From Brevundimonas sp. (GTDB lineage Bacteria > Pseudomonadota > Alphaproteobacteria > Caulobacterales > Caulobacteraceae), in NCBI RefSeq assembly GCF_027484365.1, contig NZ_JAIXTC010000025.1, positions 1 through 64,000 of the forward strand: DNA of 64,000 nucleotides. The letters are read 5' to 3'. Positions 8,167 through 16,796 of this stretch are shown here, piece after piece. The notes beneath the pieces are model-generated. The model was not told the DNA's origin. It was given only the letters and a program-made list of their open reading frames with translations, and searched no databases. A program made the position numbers and the translations under genes. Numbering within the stretch: the first letter of the stretch is position 1; every line of letters starts with the position of its first letter.

Positions 8167-10167
8167 TCAAGACTGTTCCGTAACCCGGGCCAGAACCGCG
8201 TCCGCCGTCACCTGATCCCCGACCGCGTAGCCGATCTCGCCGACCACGCCGTCGAAGGGGGCGGTCAGGGCGTGCTCCATCTTCATGGCTTCCAGGACGA
8301 TGACCGGCTGGCCCCTGGTCACCGTGTCGCCGGCCTTGGCGGGGGTGGCGACGATCTTGCCGGGCATGGGGGCGCGGAGGGAGCCGTCCGAGGCGGTGCC
8401 GCCCGATCCGGAAGCATACGAGGGCTTGGCCACAAGCAGAGCGTCGCCGCCGGCAAACAACACCAGGTCACCGCCAATCTTGTTCTGCCCAAATCGTTTG
8501 TCGCCCACCCAGACAGCGCCATGGCCCCAATCGCCATAGTCGTAGCGGACGGCGCGCTGGTCGGCTCCGTCACCGATTATCCAGGTCGAGTCACTGGACT
8601 GGGCGGAGACCGCATTCATCACAACCTTGCGGCCGTTCACCGATGCCACAAAGACTGACTTGGGACCGCCATTGAGCCGGAAGCCCAAGGCTCCACTGAG
8701 CGGGTTGAAGGCACCAAAGAAGTCGTTCCCATGAAGCTGACCTTCGGGCTCGTAAGTGTGCTGAGCGAAGAGAGCGATGGCTGCCAAGTCGCGCTCACCA
8801 TCCTCGGCGGCCACGAGGTGTTCCTCCTCCGCCGCGATGAACCCCGTATCCACATCCCCCGCCACGAACCGCGGATGCTCCAGGCACCGCACGAGGAACC
8901 CGGCATTGGTCCGGACCGGCCACACCTCGACCGCGCCGCACGCCTCCGCCAGCCCCGCCGCCGCCGCCTCACGCGTATCCTCATGCACGATCAGCTTGGC
9001 GATCATGGGGTCATAGAACTGACTGACCTCGCCGCCCTGTTCGACGCCGGTGTCGATGCGGATGTCGTCGGGCAGGACGAAATGGTCGAGCTTGCCGATC
9101 GAGGGCAGGAAGCCGTTGGCCGGGTCTTCGGCATAGAGGCGAGCCTCCATGGCCCAGCCGTTCATCGGGATGTCGACCTGTTTCAGCGGGACGGGCTCGC
9201 CGGCGGCGGCACGGAATTGCCATTCGACGAGGTCGACGCCGGTGATGCTCTCCGTGACCGGGTGTTCGACCTGGAGCCGGGTGTTCATCTCCATGAACCA
9301 GATGCGGTCGGCCTTGAGCCCGTCGGAGGCGTCGGCGATGAACTCGATGGTGCCGGCGCCGATGTAGTTCACGGCCTTGGCCGCCTTCACGGCCGCCGAG
9401 GTGACGGCCTCGCGCGTCGCCGCGTCCATACCGGGGGCCGGGGCCTCCTCGATGACCTTCTGGTGGCGGCGCTGGAGGGAGCAGTCGCGCTCGTACAGGT
9501 GGACCACCTCGCCGTGGCTGTCGCCGAAGACCTGAACCTCGATGTGGCGCGGCGACAGGATGTATTTCTCGATCAGGACCCGGTCGTCGCCGAAGCTGGA
9601 GGCGGCCTCGCGCTGACAGGAGGCCAGGCCGTCGAGGAAGGCCTCGCTCGCATCGACGCGCCGCATGCCCTTGCCGCCGCCGCCCGCGACCGCCTTGATC
9701 AGGACCGGATAGCCGATGGCGTCGGCCTCGGATTTCAGCCGGTCGGGCGACTGGTCCTCGCCCATATAGCCGGGGGTGACGGGCACGCCGGCCTCGACCA
9801 TCAGGGTCTTGGCCGCGTCCTTGAGGCCCATGGCGCGGATCGAGGCCGGCGGAGCGCCGATCCAGACAATCCCGGCGGCCATGACGGCCTCGGCGAACTC
9901 GGCGTTCTCCGACAGGAAGCCGTAGCCGGGATGGATGGCCTCGGCGCCCGTGGACCGGGCGGCGGCCAGGACCTTGTCGGCGACCAGATAGGACTCCCGG
10001 GCCGCCGCCGGGCCGATCAGGACGGCTTCGTCGGCCTCGCGCACGTGCAAGGCGTCGGCGTCCGCCTCGGAATAGACGGCGACGGTGCGGATCCCCATCC
10101 GCTTGGCGGTGCGGAAAACGCGACAGGCGATCTCGCCGCGATTGGCGACCAGGACGGACTTGAACAT
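8167..10167 (-). CDS. mccA: Methylcrotonyl-CoA carboxylase, biotin-carrying alpha subunit
   Basis: A 666-residue acyl-CoA carboxylase alpha chain. The N-terminal biotin carboxylase domain (about 1-450) opens with FKSVLVANRGEIACRVFRTA and has the glycine-rich ATP loop AVAGGGGKGMR and the EMNTRLQVEHPVTE motif. The C-terminal biotinyl domain carries EAMKMEH with the biotinylated Lys near 629. Neighbouring mccB and an enoyl-CoA hydratase favour 3-methylcrotonyl-CoA (leucine degradation) over propionyl- or geranyl-CoA. Residues about 460-580, in the poorly conserved linker region, use visibly more A/T at third codon positions than the rest. A short, well-placed ATG start gives the conserved N-terminus. 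Confidence 0.9.
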   Translation of the reverse strand: MFKSVLVANRGEIACRVFRTAKRMGIRTVAVYSEADADALHVREADEAVLIGPAAARESYLVADKVLAAARSTGAEAIHPGYGFLSENAEFAEAVMAAGIVWIGAPPASIRAMGLKDAAKTLMVEAGVPVTPGYMGEDQSPDRLKSEADAIGYPVLIKAVAGGGGKGMRRVDASEAFLDGLASCQREAASSFGDDRVLIEKYILSPRHIEVQVFGDSHGEVVHLYERDCSLQRRHQKVIEEAPAPGMDAATREAVTSAAVKAAKAVNYIGAGTIEFIADASDGLKADRIWFMEMNTRLQVEHPVTESITGVDLVEWQFRAAAGEPVPLKQVDIPMNGWAMEARLYAEDPANGFLPSIGKLDHFVLPDDIRIDTGVEQGGEVSQFYDPMIAKLIVHEDTREAAAAGLAEACGAVEVWPVRTNAGFLVRCLEHPRFVAGDVDTGFIAAEEEHLVAAEDGERDLAAIALFAQHTYEPEGQLHGNDFFGAFNPLSGALGFRLNGGPKSVFVASVNGRKVVMNAVSAQSSDSTWIIGDGADQRAVRYDYGDWGHGAVWVGDKRFGQNKIGGDLVLFAGGDALLVAKPSYASGSGGTASDGSLRAPMPGKIVATPAKAGDTVTRGQPVIVLEAMKMEHALTAPFDGVVGEIGYAVGDQVTADAVLARVTEQS

Positions 10168-10197
10168 GGACCCGGTTTAGAGCGGCCCGGAGCGGTT

Positions 10198-10388
10198 GTC
10201 TCCTCCCCGTCGCGCAGCGATGGGGAGGTGGCGCGGCGCTTCTTCAGCGCCGTGACGGAGGGGGCGACGCGATGTGTGGGTCGAGGGCTGATGGTGCTCG
10301 CCCGTCGAGACCGGGTCGCCCCCTCCGTCTGCTCGCGAAGAGCTCGCATCCACCTCCCCATTCGCCAAGCGGCGAACAGGGAGGAGAC
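10198..10388. repeat. Palindromic element, CTCCTCCCC type
   Basis: The outer ends GTCTCCTCC (10198-10206) and GGAGGAGAC (10380-10388) are perfect inverted copies. Each end contains a hairpin of the CTCCCC...GGGGAG kind. Further in, GACGGAGGGGGCGAC on the left mirrors GTCGCCCCCTCCGTC on the right. It fills most of the gap between mccA and the hydratase gene and ends eight bases from the hydratase stop codon. Confidence 0.85.
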
Positions 10389-10396
10389 GTGAATCC

Positions 10397-11296
10397 CTAC
10401 TCCGCCCAGCGGGCCGGGCGCTTTTCGAGGAAGGCGCGGACGCCCTCCTGGCCCTCGGGCGAGACGCGGGCGCGGGCGATGCGTTTGGCGGTCTCCTCCA
10501 TCAGGCCGTGGTCGATGTGACGGCCGGCGACGTCGCGGACCAGCCGCTTGGCCTCGCCCATGGCACCGGGGGCGTTCTGGCTCAGGCTGTCGGTCAGCAT
10601 GGAGACGAACTCGTCGATCGAGCCCTCGGGCAGGACCATGTCGATGATCCCGGCGTGGGCCGCATAGTCCGCGTCGAAGATGTTGGCCGTCAGGAACAGC
10701 TGTCTGGCGCGGCGGGCGCCGACGGCCTCGATCACATAGGGGGCGATGGTGCCGGGGATCAGGCCCAGCTTGACCTCGGAGAAGGCGAAGCGCGATCCCT
10801 CCACGGCCACGGCCATGTCGCAGGCGCAGACGATGCCGGCGCCGCCGCCCATGGCCGCGCCCTCGACCAGGGCGACCGTCAGGGCCGGGATGTCGTGCAG
10901 GGCCTTGAGCATCTTCGCCAGCATCATGGCGTCGTCGCGATTGTCGCTCTCGGACCAGTCGATGGCGTCGCGCATCCAGTTCAGGTCGCCGCCGGCGCTG
11001 AAGGTGCCGCCCGCGCCGCGGATGAAGACCACCCGCACATTGTCGGCCCCGCCGAGGGTCTCGAACGTCTCGTGTAGAGCGGCGACGGTGGCGGCGTCGA
11101 AGGCGTTCTTCCTGTGCGGCCGGTTGATGGTGACGAACACCACGCCGTCGGCGGTGCCGTCGACCTGGACCAGGTCGTCATTGGCGTCGGGCGCGGGGTC
11201 GGGCACCAGGGGCTGGGCGATCGCATTGATCTCCGCGGCCTCGGCGTCGGTGATGTCCAGGGCGTTCAGGTCGGATTCGTCGGGTTTGTCGGTCAT
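10397..11296 (-). CDS. Enoyl-CoA hydratase/isomerase family protein, probably methylglutaconyl-CoA hydratase
   Basis: A crotonase-fold protein of 299 residues. The oxyanion-hole segments GGTFSAGGDLNWM and EGAAMGGGAGIVCACD are clear. Its place between mccB and mccA suggests hydration of 3-methylglutaconyl-CoA in leucine breakdown. The ATG at 11296 has GAGGAG six bases upstream. The N-terminus is about 40 residues longer than usual and is acidic (many Asp/Glu, with PDPAPDANDD), so it is probably disordered. The gene follows mccB by 14 bases and is surely cotranscribed with it. Confidence 0.87.
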   Translation of the reverse strand: MTDKPDESDLNALDITDAEAAEINAIAQPLVPDPAPDANDDLVQVDGTADGVVFVTINRPHRKNAFDAATVAALHETFETLGGADNVRVVFIRGAGGTFSAGGDLNWMRDAIDWSESDNRDDAMMLAKMLKALHDIPALTVALVEGAAMGGGAGIVCACDMAVAVEGSRFAFSEVKLGLIPGTIAPYVIEAVGARRARQLFLTANIFDADYAAHAGIIDMVLPEGSIDEFVSMLTDSLSQNAPGAMGEAKRLVRDVAGRHIDHGLMEETAKRIARARVSPEGQEGVRAFLEKRPARWAE

Positions 11297-11310
11297 GGAA
11301 GACTCCTCAA

Positions 11311-12903
11311 TCACATCCTGAACACGCCAAAGGTCGTGTCGGGTATCGGCGCGTTCAGACTGGCGGAAATCGCCAGGCCGAGGACGTCGCGGGTCTGGGT
11401 CGGGTCGATGACGCCGTCGTCCCACAAACGCGCGGTGGCGTGGTAGGGATTGCCCTCGTCCTCGTACTTCTGGCGGACCGGCGCCTTGAAGGCCTCGGCC
11501 TGTTCCGGGGTCCAGCTGTCGGCGTCGCGGTGGACGGTGGCCAGCACGGCGGCCGCCTGTTCGCCGCCCATCACGCTGATCCGGGAGTTGGGCCAGGTGA
11601 ACAGGAAGCGCGGGCCGAAGGCGCGGCCGCACATACCATAGTTGCCGGCGCCGAAGGAGCCGCCGATCAGGATGGTGAACTTGGGCACGGAGGCGCTGGC
11701 GACGGCGGTGACCAGTTTCGCGCCGTCCTTGGCGATGCCGCCGGCCTCGTACTTTCCGCCGACCATGAAGCCGGAGATGTTCTGCAGGAAGACCAGCGGG
11801 ATCTTCCGCTTGCAGGCCAGTTCGATGAAGTGGGCGCCCTTCAGCGCACTCTCGGAGAACAGCACGCCGTTGTTGGCCAGGATGGCGACCGGATAGCCCC
11901 AGATCCGGGCGAAGCCGCAAACCAGGGTGGTGCCGTACAGCGCCTTGAACTCCTCGAATTCGGAGCCGTCGACGATGCGGCCGATGACCTCGCGCACGTC
12001 ATAGGGGGCGCGGACGTCGTCGGGGATCAGGCCGTAGAGCTCCTGCGGGTCGAGGACGGGCTCCTTCGGCTCGCGGACATCCATGTCCACGCGCTTGACG
12101 CTGTTCAGATGGCCGACGATGTCGCGCACGATTTCCAGCGCGTGTTCGTCGGTCTCGGCGACATAGTCGACCACGCCGGAGCGGCGGCCGTGGGTCTCGG
12201 CGCCGCCCAGCTCCTCGGCCGAGATGACCTCGCCGGTGGCGGCCTTCACCAGGGGCGGACCGGCCAGGAAGATGGTGCCCTGGTTGCGGACGATGACCGT
12301 CTCGTCCGACATGGCCGGGACATAGGCGCCGCCCGCAGTGCAGGAGCCCATGACGCAGGCGATCTGGGGGATGCCCTTGGCCGACATCTGCGCCTGGTTG
12401 AAGAAGATGCGGCCGAAATGGTCGCGGTCGGGGAAGACCTCGGCCTGGTGCGGCAGGTTGGCCCCGCCGGAATCGACCAGATAGACGCAGGGCAGGTTGT
12501 TCTGCTCGGCGATCTCCTGGGCGCGCAGGTGCTTCTTCACCGTCATCGGGAAATAGGCGCCGCCCTTCACCGTCGGATCGTTGGCGACGATCATGACCTC
12601 GCGGCCCGAGACGCGGCCGACACCACAGATCATGCCCGCGCCGGGGGCCTCGTCATTGTACATGCCGTTGGCGGCGAGCTGGCCGATCTCGAGGAAGGGC
12701 GAGCCGGGATCGAGCAGGCGTTCGACCCGGTCGCGGGGCAGGAGCTTGCCGCGCGAGACGTGCCGGTCGCGGCTGGCGTCGGAGCCTCCCCGCCCCGCCT
12801 TCGCGACCCGTTCGCGCAGGTCCGCGTTCAGGGCGGTGTTGTGGGCGTGCAGCGCCTTGAAGCTCGGCGAATGCGGGTCGATGGCGGAGGACAGCTTCGG
12901 CAT
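11311..12903 (-). CDS. mccB: Methylcrotonyl-CoA carboxylase, carboxyltransferase beta subunit
   Basis: A 530-residue acyl-CoA carboxyltransferase with N- and C-terminal crotonase-like halves. Segments such as [60 protein letters not shown] and [17 protein letters not shown] closely fit methylcrotonyl-CoA carboxylase beta chains. The protein transfers the carboxyl group from the biotin of the alpha subunit to 3-methylcrotonyl-CoA. I start it at ATG 12903 ([15 protein letters not shown]); the longer reading to 12939 enters upstream sequence rich in Arg/Pro. The order is mccB, hydratase, mccA. The isovaleryl-CoA dehydrogenase and HMG-CoA lyase genes usually linked to them are not in the window. 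Confidence 0.93.
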   Translation of the reverse strand: MPKLSSAIDPHSPSFKALHAHNTALNADLRERVAKAGRGGSDASRDRHVSRGKLLPRDRVERLLDPGSPFLEIGQLAANGMYNDEAPGAGMICGVGRVSGREVMIVANDPTVKGGAYFPMTVKKHLRAQEIAEQNNLPCVYLVDSGGANLPHQAEVFPDRDHFGRIFFNQAQMSAKGIPQIACVMGSCTAGGAYVPAMSDETVIVRNQGTIFLAGPPLVKAATGEVISAEELGGAETHGRRSGVVDYVAETDEHALEIVRDIVGHLNSVKRVDMDVREPKEPVLDPQELYGLIPDDVRAPYDVREVIGRIVDGSEFEEFKALYGTTLVCGFARIWGYPVAILANNGVLFSESALKGAHFIELACKRKIPLVFLQNISGFMVGGKYEAGGIAKDGAKLVTAVASASVPKFTILIGGSFGAGNYGMCGRAFGPRFLFTWPNSRISVMGGEQAAAVLATVHRDADSWTPEQAEAFKAPVRQKYEDEGNPYHATARLWDDGVIDPTQTRDVLGLAISASLNAPIPDTTFGVFRM

Positions 12904-12945
12904 GGGGCGAGGTTTACGAGCGGTCGCGACGGAAGGCAAAGGCGG

Positions 12946-13127
12946 ACCCTCTCCCCTTGTGGGAGAGGGCTTGAGGCTCGCAGAGCGGAGCGATGCGTCT
13001 TTAGCCGAAAGGGTGAGGGGTTTTGCTGAGTGACCGATGGGCGTCGGTTTGACCCCTCACCCGCCGGCGCAAGAACGATCGCTGCGCTCTCGTGCGCCGC
13101 CTCCCTCTCCCGCAGGGGGAGAGGGTC
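12946..13127. repeat. Palindromic element, CCCTCTCCCC type, overlapping a stop codon
   Basis: GACCCTCTCC (12946-12955) and GGAGAGGGTC (13118-13127) are perfect inverted ends, each part of its own hairpin. Inner segments GGGTGAGGGGT and ACCCCTCACCC are also inverted. The plan is the same as in the CCTTCTCCCC elements but the sequence is a different family. The right end runs into the stop codon of the DnaJ-like gene (13126-13128). Confidence 0.88.
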
Positions 13128-13545
13128 ATTTTCTCAGCAACCGGTCTCTTGCCGCATTCAACCGCGCCGCAAGACCCTCGGTGCCGCCCTGATCGGGATG
13201 GGCGCGGCCCATCAAACGTCGCCAGGCGGCGTTGATGGCTTCAGGGGTGGCGTCGGCGGAAACGCCGAGGATGGAGCGGGCCTCGGCGTCGCCGAGACTC
13301 TCACGCTTCCCCGGCACGGACCGGATGCGCGACGCCACGGTCAGCCACAGGGCCGCGCCGACGAGGGCTCCGCCGCTGATCCATGCGCCCTTCGACAGGG
13401 CGAGCGCCCCTCCGGCCAGCATGACGGCGGAAATCAGTGTGGCGGCGACGCGCCACTGGCCACGGCGGGGGCCTTCGGTCTGACGGCCCAGCCGGACCAG
13501 GGCCCAGACGCCGATGCCGACCAGCACCAGCCAGATCAGGCCCAT
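13126..13545 (-). CDS. Membrane-anchored DnaJ-domain protein
   Basis: A 139-residue protein with one N-terminal membrane segment (about residues 1-16), a second hydrophobic stretch (about 33-68) and a C-terminal J-domain. The J-domain contains the diagnostic HPD in GRAHPDQGGT. J-domains stimulate Hsp70 ATPases, so this may recruit DnaK to the membrane. The ATG at 13545 lies 13 bases after the mipZ stop, and the two genes appear cotranscribed. The stop codon is overlapped by the palindromic element to its left. Confidence 0.85.
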   Translation of the reverse strand: MGLIWLVLVGIGVWALVRLGRQTEGPRRGQWRVAATLISAVMLAGGALALSKGAWISGGALVGAALWLTVASRIRSVPGKRESLGDAEARSILGVSADATPEAINAAWRRLMGRAHPDQGGTEGLAARLNAARDRLLRK

Positions 13546-13558
13546 GGCGAGACCCGGG

Positions 13559-14392
13559 TCAGGCCGCCGCGTCCAGGGCCGGAAGGGCAACGGCGTCGAG
13601 ACCCAGAGACTGCATCAGGTTGCGCATCTCCTGACGGGCGGCGACGTGGGCCAGGGACACGGCCACGGGGCGCACCTCGTTGGACAGGTCGGCGACCGTC
13701 AGGCCGAACGGGAACAGCTCGCGGTAGATGACCCGGTCGCGCAGGCCCGGACCGACGCGGAAGCCGACCCGCTTGGCCAGTTTCTGCATCTTCTCTTCCA
13801 GGCGCCGCCGGTTGCGGGCCTCAGCGACGGCCAGGCGGTTGGTGATGATCACCCAGTCGATGGCGGCCTGGCGACCGTCCTTGATCGCACGATGCTTGCG
13901 GGCCTCCCAGACGCTCTCGGAATAGGTCGAGGGTTTGAGCAGGTCCAGGGTCACCGGATCGACCGTGCCCAGCATGTCGAAATCGACGAAACTGTCGTTC
14001 ATCGGGGTGACGATCTGGTCGGCCCGGGCGTGGGCCGCGCGCGAGAGGGCGGTGTCGCCGCCGGGGGTGTCGATCAGGATCACGTCTGCGTCCTGGGCTT
14101 CGGCGAAGGCGGCCTCGAAGCGGGCGATCTGTTCGGCCTCGTCGGCCTTCGCCAGGGCCTTGCCCTCGCCGAGATCGGGCTCGAACGGCATGGGCAGGGT
14201 CACGCCGTTGGCGGCGGTCCAGGCGGCGCGGTGGGAGAAGAAGTGCGACATCGACCGCTGACGCAGATCCAGATCCAGGACCGCGACGCGCCGGCCGGCA
14301 TGCAGCAGACCGCAGACGATGTGGATGGCCAGGGTGGACTTGCCCGCCCCGCCCTTTTCATTGCCGACGACGATGACCTGGGGCTGCGTCAT
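13559..14392 (-). CDS. mipZ: Division-plane positioning ATPase MipZ
   Basis: A 277-residue ParA/MinD-type P-loop ATPase. The deviant Walker A GNEKGGAGKST lies at residues 10-20, with LDLDLRQRS and DTPGGD as further nucleotide motifs. The C-terminal blocks KRVGFRVGPGLRDRVIYREL and FPFGLTVADLSNEVRPV are near-identical to my memory of Caulobacter MipZ. MipZ dimers form gradients from the ParB-bound poles and inhibit FtsZ, confining division to midcell. This is one of the strongest taxonomic markers in the window. Two GANTC sites lie 31-65 bases upstream of the start. Confidence 0.95.
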   Translation of the reverse strand: MTQPQVIVVGNEKGGAGKSTLAIHIVCGLLHAGRRVAVLDLDLRQRSMSHFFSHRAAWTAANGVTLPMPFEPDLGEGKALAKADEAEQIARFEAAFAEAQDADVILIDTPGGDTALSRAAHARADQIVTPMNDSFVDFDMLGTVDPVTLDLLKPSTYSESVWEARKHRAIKDGRQAAIDWVIITNRLAVAEARNRRRLEEKMQKLAKRVGFRVGPGLRDRVIYRELFPFGLTVADLSNEVRPVAVSLAHVAARQEMRNLMQSLGLDAVALPALDAAA

Positions 14393-14422
14393 GATCCGAT
14401 GATCCGAAAGCTGGCGACGACC

Positions 14423-14457
14423 GACTCACTCGCCGGTCCTCATGGTTCGCCAGAATC
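14423..14457 (-). promoter_or_regulatory. Two GANTC (CcrM methylation) sites upstream of mipZ
   Basis: GACTC at 14423-14427 and GAATC at 14453-14457 lie in the 226-base region upstream of the mipZ start at 14392. In Caulobacter, GANTC is methylated by CcrM and acts with GcrA at cell-cycle promoters, mipZ among them. The sites are seen directly; the regulatory role is inferred from that knowledge. Confidence 0.45.
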
Positions 14458-14518
14458 GGGGGAGCCGCCCCTTCCGTCAACGAAAGGTTAAGCGACGCCT
14501 GTGGAGGCTTTCTTCTTG

Positions 14519-14614
14519 GGGCGCTAACGCTCGACGCGCGGCGTCTCGCTGCTTGAGCGCGGATCTGGGCGCCAACGCTCGACGCGCAGCGTCTCGCTGC
14601 TTGAGCGCGATGGA
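14519..14614. repeat. Two tandem 48-base copies of an imperfect palindrome
   Basis: The unit starting GGGCGCTAACGCTCGACGCG (14519) is repeated at 14567 with only a few changes. Both copies contain CGTCTCGCTGCTTGAGCGC. Within a unit, CGCTC and GAGCG and GACGC and GCGTC pair, so each copy could form a hairpin. It lies directly after the SPOR gene stop codon (14619), between it and mipZ. Confidence 0.8.
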
Positions 14615-14618
14615 GGGC

Positions 14619-15290
14619 TCAGCCCCGCCGCAGACATCCGAGCTGCGCGGCATCGGCGGCGCGGCACACGGCGCGGGCCGCGTGGGCAGGGGCGATGACC
14701 TTGAGACGGGTCAGGCGGCGGCCATCGACCTCGACCGGCTCGAAGGTCGGAGACAGTTCGGCCACGGCACGGCCGGCTGAGGCGATCCGCGTCCAGGCGG
14801 CGCGCGCGGCTGCCGGGCTCGAGAAGGCGCCGAGTTGCAGGGTCGTGGGTGAAGCCGGGGGCGGAGGCACGGCAGCGGGCGTCGCGCGGACCTCGCTGCG
14901 TTCAACGCGACGCGGCTGGATCCGGTCGGAGACCTGCTGCACGACGGCCTCGGCGACCACCGGGGCGGCGGCCTCAATGAGAGCGGGAGACGCGCGTTCG
15001 ACCGCGCCGCGCAGGCCGGCGTCGCGGGCGTCCCACAGGTCGTGAGGGTCCATGACCTCGACGCGAAGGGCACCGGGATTCACGACCGTTTCGGTCGAGG
15101 CGAGCGCGGGGCGGAGGCCTTGCTCGGCGGCTGTGCGGACAGGGCGGGCCTCCCCGTCGAGCGGGATCTCGGCCACGGCCTGGGCCATGGACTCGAACCG
15201 GTGCGGGTCGCCCTCGACCAGGCTGCACGACGACGTCGCGATACCGGCGAGACCAAGGAGCACTGGACGAAGCATTCTGCTGGGCGTCAT
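14619..15290 (-). CDS. Exported SPOR-domain protein
   Basis: A 223-residue protein with an N-terminal hydrophobic signal. A cysteine near residue 22 (GIATSSC) forms only a weak lipobox, so lipoprotein status is uncertain. The C-terminal about 75 residues form a SPOR domain beginning TLQLGAFSSPAAARAAW. SPOR domains bind denuded septal peptidoglycan, so a role at the division site is plausible. The middle part is low in complexity and rich in Ala, Pro and Val. It is divergent from panC and upstream of mipZ, with the tandem palindromes in between. Confidence 0.82.
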   Translation of the reverse strand: MTPSRMLRPVLLGLAGIATSSCSLVEGDPHRFESMAQAVAEIPLDGEARPVRTAAEQGLRPALASTETVVNPGALRVEVMDPHDLWDARDAGLRGAVERASPALIEAAAPVVAEAVVQQVSDRIQPRRVERSEVRATPAAVPPPPASPTTLQLGAFSSPAAARAAWTRIASAGRAVAELSPTFEPVEVDGRRLTRLKVIAPAHAARAVCRAADAAQLGCLRRG

Positions 15291-15365
15291 AAGCCGACCC
15301 TAGCCCGGCAGGTTTTTCCGCCCCGTGCACGAACAGCCTTAAGTCGAACGGTTAACCCGGTAAGC

Positions 15366-16229
15366 ATGACTGAGATCGCTCCTCCCCTTCCCATCGCGCG
15401 AACCGTCGAAGCGTTGCGTGCGACCGTCCGCGAGTGGCGTCGACAAGGGTTCGCCGTGGGCTTCGTGCCGACCATGGGCGCGCTGCATGAAGGGCATTTG
15501 ACCCTGGTGCGCGAGGCCGGTCGGCGGGCGGACAAGGTCGTGGCCAGCGTCTTCGTCAACCCGACCCAGTTCGCCGCCCATGAGGACCTGGGGACCTATC
15601 CTCGTCGTGAAGCGGAGGACGCAGGCCTGCTGGCCGGCGCCGGCTGCGACCTTCTGTTCGCCCCGACCGTCGATGAGATGTACCCTGAAGGCTTCGTCAC
15701 CTCGGTCAGCGTGGGTGGGCCGTCCCAGGGCCTCGAGACGGATTTCCGGCCGCACTTCTTCGGCGGCGTAGCGGTGGTGGTCGCCAAGCTGCTGAACCAG
15801 GTCCAGGCCGACGTCGCCGTGTTCGGCGAGAAGGACTACCAGCAGCTCATGGTGGTGCGCCGCATGGCGCGGGACCTGGACATCCCGACGGAGATCGTTG
15901 GCTCGGCGACCGAGCGGGACCGGCATGGACTGGCCCTGTCGTCGCGCAACGCCTACCTGGCCGAGGCGGAGCTGGAGATCGCCCGCAGGCTGAACGGTGT
16001 GCTGGCCGAGGCGGCCATCAAGGCGGCGGACCGGCGGCCGTTGGCGGCCGTGGAACGCGACGCCTACTCCGACCTGCTCAGGGCCGGGTTCGAACGGGTC
16101 GACTATGTGGCCGTGCGGCGGGCCGATGACCTGGCTGTCTTTCCGAACGGCGTGATCGAGGGGCCAGGGCGGATTCTGGCCGCCGCCTGGCTCGGAAAGA
16201 CCCGGCTCATCGACAACATGGCGGTCTGA
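15366..16229 (+). CDS. panC: Pantothenate synthetase
   Basis: A 287-residue enzyme that joins pantoate and beta-alanine with ATP in pantothenate and CoA synthesis. The HIGH-like segment VPTMGALHEGHLTLVREA, the conserved SVFVNPTQF and the active-site region VFGEKDYQQLMVVRRM are all present, as is the SSRNAYL motif. The ATG at 15366 gives the expected N-terminus; the open frame runs far upstream but is only a shadow of the divergent SPOR gene. Confidence 0.96.
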   Translation: MTEIAPPLPIARTVEALRATVREWRRQGFAVGFVPTMGALHEGHLTLVREAGRRADKVVASVFVNPTQFAAHEDLGTYPRREAEDAGLLAGAGCDLLFAPTVDEMYPEGFVTSVSVGGPSQGLETDFRPHFFGGVAVVVAKLLNQVQADVAVFGEKDYQQLMVVRRMARDLDIPTEIVGSATERDRHGLALSSRNAYLAEAELEIARRLNGVLAEAAIKAADRRPLAAVERDAYSDLLRAGFERVDYVAVRRADDLAVFPNGVIEGPGRILAAAWLGKTRLIDNMAV

Positions 16230-16294
16230 GCAGCCCACGGCTTGACCGCGAACACCGGTGCATGTTCCCTCGTCAAAGAACGGGGGAATTCGAA

Positions 16295-16795
16295 ATGTTC
16301 AGATCGACCATCGCCGTCGCAGGCGTCGGCGCCGCCCTGCTGTCGGGTTGCCAGCAGGCCAGCGTGACGGTGACGGACAGCTCCGCCGGGCCTCAGGTGA
16401 TCGCCGCGAGCGACATCGAGGCCGGACGCTATGTCGTCCTGATCGGCGGCTGCAACGATTGCCACACGCCGCAGTACGCCGTGACCGGCGGGGCCCAGCC
16501 GCCCGAGAGCGAGTGGCTGCAGGGCTCGAACGAGGGCCACACCGGACCGTGGGGCACGAGCTACGGCAAGAACCTGCGCCTGACCGTCGCCGGGCATTCC
16601 GAGGACGAGTGGGTGCAACTGTTGAGCACGGGCAGCAGTCTGCCGCCCATGCCGTGGCCAAGCGTCCGCGCCATGTCGGATGCCGACAAGCGCGCCGTCT
16701 ATCGCTACATCAAGTCAATGCCCGGCGATCCGGGCCAGCCTGCGCCGCCCCCTCTGCCGCCGGGTACGGCGCCGACGACGCCTCCGGCCGTCTGA
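16295..16795 (+). CDS. Cytochrome c-like lipoprotein
   Basis: A 166-residue protein with a lipobox LLSGC near residue 19 and one haem-attachment motif CNDCH at residues 53-57, in the typical setting of a class I cytochrome c. A likely axial Met lies in the SLPPMPWPSV segment. The C-terminus ends in a proline-rich tail (PPPLPPGTAP). It is probably an outer-face or periplasmic electron carrier; the redox partner is unknown. The ATG at 16295 with GGGGGAA upstream is preferred over 16262. The gene converges with the chorismate mutase gene, one base between stops. Confidence 0.85.
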   Translation: MFRSTIAVAGVGAALLSGCQQASVTVTDSSAGPQVIAASDIEAGRYVVLIGGCNDCHTPQYAVTGGAQPPESEWLQGSNEGHTGPWGTSYGKNLRLTVAGHSEDEWVQLLSTGSSLPPMPWPSVRAMSDADKRAVYRYIKSMPGDPGQPAPPPLPPGTAPTTPPAV

Positions 16796-16796
16796 C

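Noticed and set aside
8731..10392. A 553-codon forward ORF antisense to mccA (and similar long ORFs antisense to metG, mccB and DAHP synthase)
   Set aside because: High-GC genomes give long open frames opposite real genes. The translations are rich in Arg, Gly, His and Asp and have no motifs, while the opposite strands encode clear enzymes.
14519..14614. CRISPR array
   Set aside because: There are only two adjacent units with no distinct spacers and no cas genes nearby.
15339..15355. TTAA-9-TTAA in the SPOR/panC divergent region as a CtrA box
   Set aside because: The CtrA consensus needs seven bases between the TTAA halves; here there are nine.
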